The notes under the pieces were generated by a model that worked only from the letters and a program-made list of their open reading frames with translations, was not told the origin of the DNA and searched no databases. DNA of 39,274 nucleotides from contig JAQYRL010000026.1 in assembly GCA_028725765.1 (NCBI GenBank), positions 1 through 39,274 of the forward strand. The letters run 5' to 3'. The position numbers were made by a program, and so were the translations under genes. This document shows, piece by piece, positions 30,859 through 37,976 of the stretch (position 1 is its first letter; each line of letters begins with the position of its first letter). Origin of the DNA: Clostridiales bacterium (GTDB lineage: Bacteria; Bacillota; Clostridia; Peptostreptococcales; Anaerovoracaceae).

Positions 30859-32139
30859 GTGGGAAAGAAAAAAACCGCCTTTGTCCTAGCTGGGGGAGGT
30901 TCTAAAGGGGCCTACGAATGTGGTGCTATTATAGCTTTAAATAAGATGGGCATAAAGGCTGATATTGTCTGTGGTTCGTCATCCGGTTCATTAGTAGGAG
31001 CACTTTATTGTCAAAATGAGCTTAAGGTCGCTGTTGATATGTTTTCAAAGCTTGAAACCGACGAGCTTTTTGAAGTAGAAAGGGATGCAAATCTTTTTGA
31101 TTTTGCAAAGGCTTTTCTCCTTAATAATGGCGCTGATCCGAGAGGGCTTAAGGATGGAATACGCAAATATATTGATGAGAAAAAGATTAGAGATTCAAAA
31201 GTCGATTTTGGGCTTGTTACTGTAGAAATCCCGAAATTTAAAGCTCATAGATTATGGAAAGATGAGATACCCTATGGCAAAATTCAAGATTATGTTCTTG
31301 CCAGTGCTTCTGCATTTCCAATGATCAAATATCACGTAGTTGATGGTAAAAAATTTATAGACGGCGCATACGCGGATGTGATGCCTGTTAAAATGGCAAT
31401 TGATCGCGGCGCAGATATTGTTTATGCTATCGATTTATTGGGGAATGGTATTGAGAGAAAGTGGGATCGAAAACGCAAAGCCAAAGTTCTAATTATCTCA
31501 TCAAAATGGGAGCTTGGATTCCCTCTCGACTTTGATTCGGATAGACAGAAGTCAATGCTGAGAATGGGATTCCTCGATGCACAAAAAGCATTGGGTTTAT
31601 ACTATGGCGATTATTTTTGTTTTAAGAAAGGAACCTTTAAAGACAAAACTGAAATCTTTGCAGCGGACTGCTGCGGAAGGTTTTTCAATCTTAACCCAGC
31701 TAAAGTTTACAACAAACGAAATTTTCTTCCTACCTTGAAGAAGGCAATTAAAGCATTTTCTAAAAACGGCGACTTTGACGAAAAAAATGCTATAGACACC
31801 CTATCGACAATTTTAAAATCTAAATCTATTGATGCCGTGGGTAATGACGGTGGATACGGGAGCATTGTTCTTGCTATGGCAACCAGTATGATTCGCGATG
31901 GCAAGGAAAGCATTATGTACAGAGATGCCATAGGAAGTATTTTTGATGAAACTTTTGCCGCTGCAAACTATATTGTAGATAATCAGTTATACAAACCGCC
32001 TAAAAAGCATGGCATTATATATCGAGGCTTTAAGCAATTTATCGGACATAATTTGCGTAACTTCAATCCCAAGGCGGTACGCGACTATCTTAGCGGCAGA
32101 TATTTTGTTTACAAAGTAAAGTCATTTTTCCATAAATAA
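30859..32139 (+). CDS. Patatin-like phospholipase, first of a tandem pair
   Basis: A 426-residue lipid acyl hydrolase. The Ser-Asp dyad motifs are GSSSGS (GxSxG, about residue 42) and DGAYADVMP; the oxyanion loop is GGGSKGAYECG near the N-terminus. The start is GTG at 30859, eight bases after GGAGG; the TTG at 30844 overlaps the ribosome binding site. The catalytic domain spans about 5-205, and the remaining 220 residues are helical and conserved in part with the next gene (KWELGFPLDFDSDRQKSMLRMGFLDAQKA). It lacks a signal peptide, so it is likely cytoplasmic or peripheral at the membrane. Substrate unknown. Confidence 0.9.
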   Translation: MGKKKTAFVLAGGGSKGAYECGAIIALNKMGIKADIVCGSSSGSLVGALYCQNELKVAVDMFSKLETDELFEVERDANLFDFAKAFLLNNGADPRGLKDGIRKYIDEKKIRDSKVDFGLVTVEIPKFKAHRLWKDEIPYGKIQDYVLASASAFPMIKYHVVDGKKFIDGAYADVMPVKMAIDRGADIVYAIDLLGNGIERKWDRKRKAKVLIISSKWELGFPLDFDSDRQKSMLRMGFLDAQKALGLYYGDYFCFKKGTFKDKTEIFAADCCGRFFNLNPAKVYNKRNFLPTLKKAIKAFSKNGDFDEKNAIDTLSTILKSKSIDAVGNDGGYGSIVLAMATSMIRDGKESIMYRDAIGSIFDETFAAANYIVDNQLYKPPKKHGIIYRGFKQFIGHNLRNFNPKAVRDYLSGRYFVYKVKSFFHK

Positions 32140-32219
32140 ATTTCCAAAGATGGTATAAATTTTCCATTCTATTTTTTGAAGCTCTATAAAATAAAGTATA
32201 AAATTATATAGGTGAAAAT

Positions 32220-33365
32220 ATGAACGATTTAATCAGGACAGCAAAGACAAATAAGGTTGGTTTAGTCCTTGGTGGCGGTGGATCAAGAGGTGCATATGAA
32301 TGTGGTGTGATTAAAGCTTTAGATCAGCTTGGTGTTAAAGCTGATGTTGTGGTGGGAACATCTGTCGGTTCGCTTATAGGTGCATGCTATACCCAAAATG
32401 AAGTTGAGGCGGCTATCGAAATGTGGCTGCATATGGAAACTGATACGGTTTTTGATATTTGCAGCAATCCGAGTAGTATAGATTATTTTAGAGAATTTAT
32501 GCGCCACGGTGGAGCGAGTTCGACACCGCTTCGAAAAGGTCTAGACATATATATGGATGAAGACAAAATAAGAAAAAGCCCTATAGAATACGGGCTTGTC
32601 ACTACAGAATTTCCATCTATGAATCCTCGCTACCTGTGGAAAGAAGATATTCCAAAGGGTAGGCTCCTTGACTTTATGGCAGCAAGTTGTGCAGCATTTC
32701 CAGCCATCCACACATATGAAATTGACGGTGTAACTTATATCGATGGCGGTTATTCCAATAATCTTCCTGTTTTTATGGCACGTCAAAAGGATGCAAAATT
32801 CATTATTGCCGTTGAACTTGATCGGAATGATTCAATTAAAGTCCCCGAAGGACCTGCAGATGAAACATATATTTTGATACGCCCGAAATTTGAGCTTGGA
32901 TTTATACTGAGTTTTCAGGTTGAAAATACAAAAAAAGCTATGATACTTGGATATCTTGACACTTTAAAAGCTTTTAAAATTCTTGACGGTGACAAGTATA
33001 CATTTAAACGTAAAGAGTTTGCCGAAAACGAGTTGATACAGCTAGATTATCTTTGTGACATTTTTGAAGTCATGCCTACCAAGGTCTATGACAAAATTAA
33101 AATTAACGATGCACTTATAACACAGGTTTCTATTTTTCGTGATAACTATACAAAAGCTATCGAAAACAGGTTTTCAACCTTCGTATCTTTGGCTTCTTTT
33201 GCCTCACTTCGTAGCATCAGTCTGCGTGGACACCTCGTACTATACATCCTCGATAGTTTCAAGCAATATGGTCCAGACAGCATTTTTGCCACAAAACATC
33301 TAATGCGCATACTGCCCGATGAGATAAGGGCGGCAAGGTACCTTCTTAATCATAATATAGGATGA
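32220..33365 (+). CDS. Patatin-like phospholipase, second of a tandem pair
   Basis: A 381-residue paralogue of the preceding gene. GGGGSRGAYECGVIKAL, GTSVGS (GxSxG) and DGGYSNNLP supply the oxyanion loop and the Ser-Asp dyad. The C-terminal region shares KFELGFILSFQVENTKKAMILGYLDTLKA with its neighbour, so the two arose by duplication and then diverged. The 80-base gap between them contains AT-rich sequence with no clear terminator, so one transcript is likely. The ATG follows GGTGAAAAT, a modest ribosome binding site. Confidence 0.9.
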   Translation: MNDLIRTAKTNKVGLVLGGGGSRGAYECGVIKALDQLGVKADVVVGTSVGSLIGACYTQNEVEAAIEMWLHMETDTVFDICSNPSSIDYFREFMRHGGASSTPLRKGLDIYMDEDKIRKSPIEYGLVTTEFPSMNPRYLWKEDIPKGRLLDFMAASCAAFPAIHTYEIDGVTYIDGGYSNNLPVFMARQKDAKFIIAVELDRNDSIKVPEGPADETYILIRPKFELGFILSFQVENTKKAMILGYLDTLKAFKILDGDKYTFKRKEFAENELIQLDYLCDIFEVMPTKVYDKIKINDALITQVSIFRDNYTKAIENRFSTFVSLASFASLRSISLRGHLVLYILDSFKQYGPDSIFATKHLMRILPDEIRAARYLLNHNIG

Positions 33366-33379
33366 AACACCTATTCTGC

Positions 33380-34804
33380 TCAAAGCCAACTATCAATCAT
33401 TTTCTTAGTTAGATCTTGGATCTTATTCTCGGGTAATCTAGAGTAATAGAAAATTATCGATTTCATTCCTTTGCTTGATTTTACATCGTCCGAATGATAT
33501 GCCAATATTCCCATTTTTTTTGCTATTGCTTCCATTTCTTTCGGGCTCATATCTGTTTTTACGCTCAAAATTACATAAAGACCTGACTCTGTTCTATTGG
33601 CTGTAATTACATCCTGACCATACCCCTCGATTATCTTGAGACACGCAGTTAATTTCCTACCACAGAGATTTCTCAATTTCTTAATATTAGTATAGTAATA
33701 ACCGGATTCCATAAAGTGTGCAAGTGCAAGCTGTTCGGTCTTTGAACATGTCTGAGTATATCCTTCAAGTATAAAGTCCAACTTGCTTGCAAGCTGTCTT
33801 GGTAAAATCATATAACTTATCTTCACAGACGGAAAAAGCGTAGCCGAGAAACTTCCCAGATACAGAACATGAGAGTTTTCTTCATGGTGCTCAAGGCCTT
33901 GCATTGAAGAAATTGGCCTGCCAAAATACCTGAGCTCGCTATCGTAATCGTCCTCAATTATCAGCCCATCATTTAAATCTGCCCATTTAAGTAACTCATA
34001 CCTATTTGCAATCGGCATTACCGCTCCTGTAGGGAACTGATTGTTTGGGCATACATATACAGCTGCCTTGGATTCGGGTAGCTTTTCTATTTCAATACCT
34101 TGAGAAGAAACGGGTATTTTGTTGAGTATATAACCTTGGTCTTCAAATATTTTGTTGACGGGTTGATAGCCTGGATCTTCAGTACAAACAAGGTGTATGC
34201 CTACATGTCTTAGAAGACGTCCTATGTGGGATGTTAACTGCTGAGTACCAGCACCTACAACAACTTGATTTGGCTCACATCTTACACCCCTGGAATTGAA
34301 AACATACTTACTTATCTCATATCTTAGGGTTTCTTCGCCCTGCGGATCTCCCTCCTGCATGAGAAGGTCGGTCTGGTCATCAATTACACGCATCATTGAC
34401 TTACGCCACTTTTTAAAGTCAAACGCATCCAGGTCAGTAATATAATTCTCTCTTGATTCCTCGCATGCTAGCTTATTATTTTTGTTATGCTTATTAAGAT
34501 TAATACTTTTTGTCTTACTACTTGAGGAAACTTTGTTAATCATCACTGGCCCTGGAATTTTTGCAACATAAAATCCAGATTGCGGCTTACTTTCTATATA
34601 GCCTTCAACCGAAAGCTGATTGTAAGCGAACTCAACAGTCGTTATACTTAGGTTTAAATCCCCCGCAATTCTTCTCAGTGCTGGAAGTTTAGCCCCTTCT
34701 TTTATATTTCCAGAGATAATTTCTGACCTTATATATTCATAAAGTTGAATGTACAAAGGATATCTGCGATCTCCTCTTTTAAATTCAACTGTAAAAGGTT
34801 TCAT
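33380..34804 (-). CDS. MocR/PdxR-family GntR-aminotransferase regulator
   Basis: A 474-residue fusion: an N-terminal GntR winged helix (about 10-80: YPLYIQLYEYIRSEIISGNIKEGAKLPALRRIAGDLNLSITTVEFAYNQL) and a fold-type-I aminotransferase domain that binds pyridoxal phosphate but acts as a sensor. PLP-site features include VVVGAGTQQ, EDPGYQP, PNNQFPTGAVMP, EDDYDSELRY and SFSATLFPSVKISY with the PLP lysine. Many family members regulate pyridoxal synthesis, GABA or taurine use; no pdxST lies nearby. Its start is only 20 bases after the pta terminator, with GGGAGG at good spacing. Confidence 0.92.
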   Translation of the reverse strand: MKPFTVEFKRGDRRYPLYIQLYEYIRSEIISGNIKEGAKLPALRRIAGDLNLSITTVEFAYNQLSVEGYIESKPQSGFYVAKIPGPVMINKVSSSSKTKSINLNKHNKNNKLACEESRENYITDLDAFDFKKWRKSMMRVIDDQTDLLMQEGDPQGEETLRYEISKYVFNSRGVRCEPNQVVVGAGTQQLTSHIGRLLRHVGIHLVCTEDPGYQPVNKIFEDQGYILNKIPVSSQGIEIEKLPESKAAVYVCPNNQFPTGAVMPIANRYELLKWADLNDGLIIEDDYDSELRYFGRPISSMQGLEHHEENSHVLYLGSFSATLFPSVKISYMILPRQLASKLDFILEGYTQTCSKTEQLALAHFMESGYYYTNIKKLRNLCGRKLTACLKIIEGYGQDVITANRTESGLYVILSVKTDMSPKEMEAIAKKMGILAYHSDDVKSSKGMKSIIFYYSRLPENKIQDLTKKMIDSWL

Positions 34805-34823
34805 AAAAGCCTCCCATAATTAT

Positions 34824-34852
34824 CAAAAGCGAGCGACAAAAGCCGCTCGCTT
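34824..34852 (-). terminator. Intrinsic terminator after pta
   Basis: AAGCGAGCG (minus strand, 34844-34852) pairs perfectly with CGCTCGCTT (34827-34835) around an eight-base loop, followed by TTTTGAT. It lies about 20 bases past the pta stop codon and 20 bases before the MocR-type start codon. The T-tract is short, so some readthrough is likely. Confidence 0.82.
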
Positions 34853-34870
34853 ACACGCAGTATAATAAAG

Positions 34871-35842
34871 CTATAGTTTAGCCTGTGCAGCCGTAACCTT
34901 TGCCAGCGAAAGAACTTCGTCCTCGTTGCATCCTCTAGAAAGATCGTTCACTGGGCTATTGAGACCCTGAAGTACTGGACCGATGGCTTCAAATCCGCCA
35001 AATCTTTGACCAATCTTGTAACCAATATTTCCTGCTTCAAGCGATGGGAAAACAAAAACGTTTGCATGTCCTGCAACCTTTGAGCCTGGAGCCTTCTTCT
35101 CTCCAACGCTTGGAACAAACGCAGCATCAAACTGAAGTTCGCCATCAAGATCAAGATCTGGATTCATTTCAAGCGCCTTTGCTGTAGCATCTGCAACCTT
35201 GTCAACAAGTTCATGGCTCGCACTACCCTTGGTCGAGAAAGATAACATTGCAATCTTAGGCTCCATACCAAACTGCCTTGCTGTTTTGTCAGAAGCAACA
35301 GCAATTTCTGCCAAATCATCAGAATTAGGATCAATATTGATAGCACAGTCAGCCATCAAATACATCTCATCATCCCTTAGCATAAAGAAAGCTCCACTTG
35401 TCTTTGACATGCCTGGAACCGTTTTAATTATTTGAAGAGCAGGCCTTACAGTGTCTGCAGTAGTGCCAACTGCTCCTGATACAAGACCATCTGCATAACC
35501 TTTATAAACCATCATTGTACCAAAATAATTTGGTGTCATGAGAATTTTCTTAGCATCTTCTGGGGCAACCTTGCCCTTTCTTCTTTCAACAAAAGCCTTA
35601 CATAGTTCATCAAATTTGTCGGATTTCTCAATGTCTACAAATTCTAACTTAGAAAGATCAACGCCGAGTTCTTTAGCTGTTGCTTCGACCTCTTTTCTTT
35701 TTCCAAGTACAACAGGCACTACAACGCCTTCCTTTGCAAGTCTTGCACATGCGCCTAGAATCCTCTTATCTTCGCCTTCTGGGAAAACGATCCTGACGTT
35801 TTTTCCCTTAAGTTTTTCAGTAATATCTTTGATTAAATCCAT
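34871..35842 (-). CDS. pta: Phosphate acetyltransferase
   Basis: Interconverts acetyl-CoA and acetyl phosphate for substrate-level phosphorylation. The 323-residue protein begins MDLIKDITEKLKGKNVRIVFPEGED and has the PTA_PTB motifs DGLVSGAVGTTADTVRPALQII, KTSGAFFML, LMADCAINIDPN, MLSFSTKGSA and VFPSLEAGNIGYKIGQRF. I start at 35842, eight bases after GGAGG. Acetate kinase normally partners it but is not in the window. The short form without the N-terminal DRTGG/P-loop domain is the usual Firmicute type. Confidence 0.96.
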   Translation of the reverse strand: MDLIKDITEKLKGKNVRIVFPEGEDKRILGACARLAKEGVVVPVVLGKRKEVEATAKELGVDLSKLEFVDIEKSDKFDELCKAFVERRKGKVAPEDAKKILMTPNYFGTMMVYKGYADGLVSGAVGTTADTVRPALQIIKTVPGMSKTSGAFFMLRDDEMYLMADCAINIDPNSDDLAEIAVASDKTARQFGMEPKIAMLSFSTKGSASHELVDKVADATAKALEMNPDLDLDGELQFDAAFVPSVGEKKAPGSKVAGHANVFVFPSLEAGNIGYKIGQRFGGFEAIGPVLQGLNSPVNDLSRGCNEDEVLSLAKVTAAQAKL

Positions 35843-35907
35843 TCTAAAATCCTCCAATCGTGTTCATAAATTCAACCTACAAAATATTTTATCACTTTTT
35901 GTGTTTA

Positions 35908-36963
35908 TTATCTACCTTCCTCATACTCAAATCCCGAACTTTTTATCTTCGTCCCATCTTTAAGTTGAAAAAGTGCTTCCATATCGGGGGTTGATTCTAC
36001 AAGCTGCAGTCCACGTTCCGACCCAAGAAGAAGTGCCGTGGTCGACATGGCATCACACTCCATTGAGTTTCCTATCTTCGACAAAATAGTCACGCTAATT
36101 ACATCTGTGTCAACAGGCCATCCTGTTGCGGGATCCAAAATGTGATGATACTTCTGTCCACCAACCTCCATGTATCTTTCATATATCCCCGAGGTTACGA
36201 TTGTCCCGTCTTTCATTTTAACTATCCCAATCATATCCTTTCGTTCAGAAAAAGGCTTTTCAATAGCAACGTTAAACGGCTTCTTTCCAGGTTTTTCTCC
36301 GATAACTGTAATATTTCCACCTAGGTTAACAATTGCTGAAGTTACCCCTCTCTTCAATAAAAGTTCAGAAAGTTTATCACATATATAGCCCTTGGCTACA
36401 CCACCTAGATCTATTTCAGATGCACCACCGGTCTTAATTGAATACTCTGCATCATTAGTCGCTTTAGCCTCAATTCTTTTGTAACCAACTGTTTCTAATG
36501 CTTTATTGACATCTTCTTTCTTTGGAAGTTTGCTAGACCCATCTCTTTGAAAATCCCAAAGGTCAAGAACGGATCCCATAGTAATATCAAACTTACCATC
36601 GGAAAGATCTCCATATTTTAATCCTTCTTGTACTACCGAAAAGAGATCCTCAGAAACCTCTAGCTCGCCCTTATGATTAAGATTCCAAAGTTCACTGTCT
36701 TCTATCTGTCTAGAGAAAATTTTTTCGTATTTAGCAGCTTCCTTATATGCTTCTTCTATCGTATGCTCTGCATTTTCTTTGCTCATATTTTCCATGTCAA
36801 AGATTGTTATGGTGCAAACTGTATCAAAAAAGAACCCTTCTTTTGATACCGGTGCACTCTGATCTACCTCTGAGTTCAAATTCCCAACATGCTTTACCGA
36901 GCATGAGGTCTGTGATATAATTACGATGATTATGAGTAAGAATAATAAACTTAATTTTTTCAT
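35908..36963 (-). CDS. apbE: FAD:protein FMN transferase (ApbE), lipoprotein
   Basis: Covalently attaches FMN to threonine or serine of extracytoplasmic flavoproteins such as RnfG, NqrC or PplA. The 351 residues carry an N-terminal lipoprotein signal with Cys21 (IISQTSC; the -3 residue is atypical). The ApbE signatures are FFDTVCTITIFD, DGKFDITMGSVLDLW, GGASEIDLGGVAKGYICDKL, INLGGNITVIG, HILDPATGWPVD and the metal-site DAMSTTALLLG. It is surface-located. A GAGG site is five bases before the ATG. It is divergent from a NusG-domain-II and a Gx protein with overlapping 5' ends, an association seen in flavin-based electron transfer loci. Confidence 0.95.
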   Translation of the reverse strand: MKKLSLLFLLIIIVIISQTSCSVKHVGNLNSEVDQSAPVSKEGFFFDTVCTITIFDMENMSKENAEHTIEEAYKEAAKYEKIFSRQIEDSELWNLNHKGELEVSEDLFSVVQEGLKYGDLSDGKFDITMGSVLDLWDFQRDGSSKLPKKEDVNKALETVGYKRIEAKATNDAEYSIKTGGASEIDLGGVAKGYICDKLSELLLKRGVTSAIVNLGGNITVIGEKPGKKPFNVAIEKPFSERKDMIGIVKMKDGTIVTSGIYERYMEVGGQKYHHILDPATGWPVDTDVISVTILSKIGNSMECDAMSTTALLLGSERGLQLVESTPDMEALFQLKDGTKIKSSGFEYEEGR

Positions 36964-37348
36964 AAATACCTCAATTTTAAGGAAAGCCGATTTGGCTTTA
37001 TTTTTGATTTTACTCCTCCTAGGAATCAGCTCAGTTATTTTGATATCCGACAGTGGAAGAGATGGTAAACAAGTTTTGATTAAAACAGGTGGTGAACTAT
37101 ACGGTACCTATGATCTCAATCAAGACCAAACAATTAAGGTCGTCTATAGGGGTCACCACAACAATATTACCATAAAGAACGGCAAAGTTTCAATGTCATT
37201 TTCAGACTGTCGCAACCAGAATTGTGTCCATCAAGGTAAAATTTCAAGCACATCTCAAGCTATAATTTGCCTTCCTAATCAGGTCATTGTAGAAATTGTA
37301 GATAATGCAAAAGATGGAGGTGATGATATCGATGTCATCTCAAACTAA
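36926..37348 (+). CDS. NusG domain II membrane-anchored protein
   Basis: A 140-residue protein with one N-terminal membrane segment (about 24-42) and a small extracytoplasmic beta domain of the NusG domain II family, including the hallmark DCRNQNCVHQGKI with its two cysteines. Such proteins occur with Gx-type membrane proteins and ApbE; the EetA component of flavin-based electron transfer loci is, as I recall, of this type. The start is uncertain: the ATG at 36926 (or 36932) keeps the RKAD motif before the membrane helix but overlaps the divergent apbE start by 38 bases and lacks a ribosome binding site; a TTG at 36992 has AAGGA nine bases upstream. Confidence 0.78.
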   Translation: MIMSKNNKLNFFINTSILRKADLALFLILLLLGISSVILISDSGRDGKQVLIKTGGELYGTYDLNQDQTIKVVYRGHHNNITIKNGKVSMSFSDCRNQNCVHQGKISSTSQAIICLPNQVIVEIVDNAKDGGDDIDVISN

Positions 37349-37901
37349 AAAATCTTTAGACGAAGCATATAGAAGAAAAAATACCACAACAAATCTTACA
37401 AGCGCCGCAATGCTCTCCTGTCTTGCACTTATATTTTCATATATAGAATTCCTAATCCCCATTGATTTTGGAATGCCCGGCATCAAACTGGGTCTCGCCA
37501 ATTTGCTTATTATAATTGCACTATACGGCCTTCAATGGAAATATGCTCTTACAATCAACATCGCAAGAATTACTCTTTCAGGCCTTTTATTTTCAGGAGT
37601 TTTTGGTTTGATTTACTCACTTGCGGGAGGGTTACTAAGTTTCTTAATTATGGTGATACTGAAAAACACTAAGAAGTTCAGCATAGTAGGCGTATCAATG
37701 GCTGGTGGAGTATTTCATAATCTAGGGCAGATAATTATCGCTGCTCAACTTGTTTCAAACATAAAAATATTTTACTACTTTCCAGTTCTTCTATTTTCGG
37801 GAATTGCTACTGGCATAATCATAGGATTTTTCGCATACTATCTGGCAGTAAAAATGCCATCAAGCCTTTTCCCAAACCTTAAGAAGAATGTACTACTTTG
37901 A
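37332..37901 (+). CDS. Gx-type membrane protein (annotated elsewhere as heptaprenyl diphosphate synthase component I)
   Basis: A 189-residue polytopic membrane protein. After a polar N-terminus, SAAMLSCLALIFSYIEFLIP, GMPGIKLGLANLLIIIALYG, LLFSGVFGLIYSLAGGLLSFLIM, GGVFHNLGQIIIAAQLV and LLFSGIATGIIIGFFAYY form five or six membrane helices similar to ECF transporter S components. The old label as prenyl synthase component is doubtful because no synthase motifs are present. GGAGG lies 11 bases before the ATG, and the start lies 17 bases inside the NusG-II gene, so the two are coupled. Flavin or quinone-related transport is a plausible role by context. Confidence 0.8.
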   Translation: MSSQTKKSLDEAYRRKNTTTNLTSAAMLSCLALIFSYIEFLIPIDFGMPGIKLGLANLLIIIALYGLQWKYALTINIARITLSGLLFSGVFGLIYSLAGGLLSFLIMVILKNTKKFSIVGVSMAGGVFHNLGQIIIAAQLVSNIKIFYYFPVLLFSGIATGIIIGFFAYYLAVKMPSSLFPNLKKNVLL

Positions 37902-37976
37902 GTAGCTTAAATTTAGCCAGGCAATTTACTCACTCAACTGGCAAAATATATTCCTATATCAGAAAAGGAGAATAAA

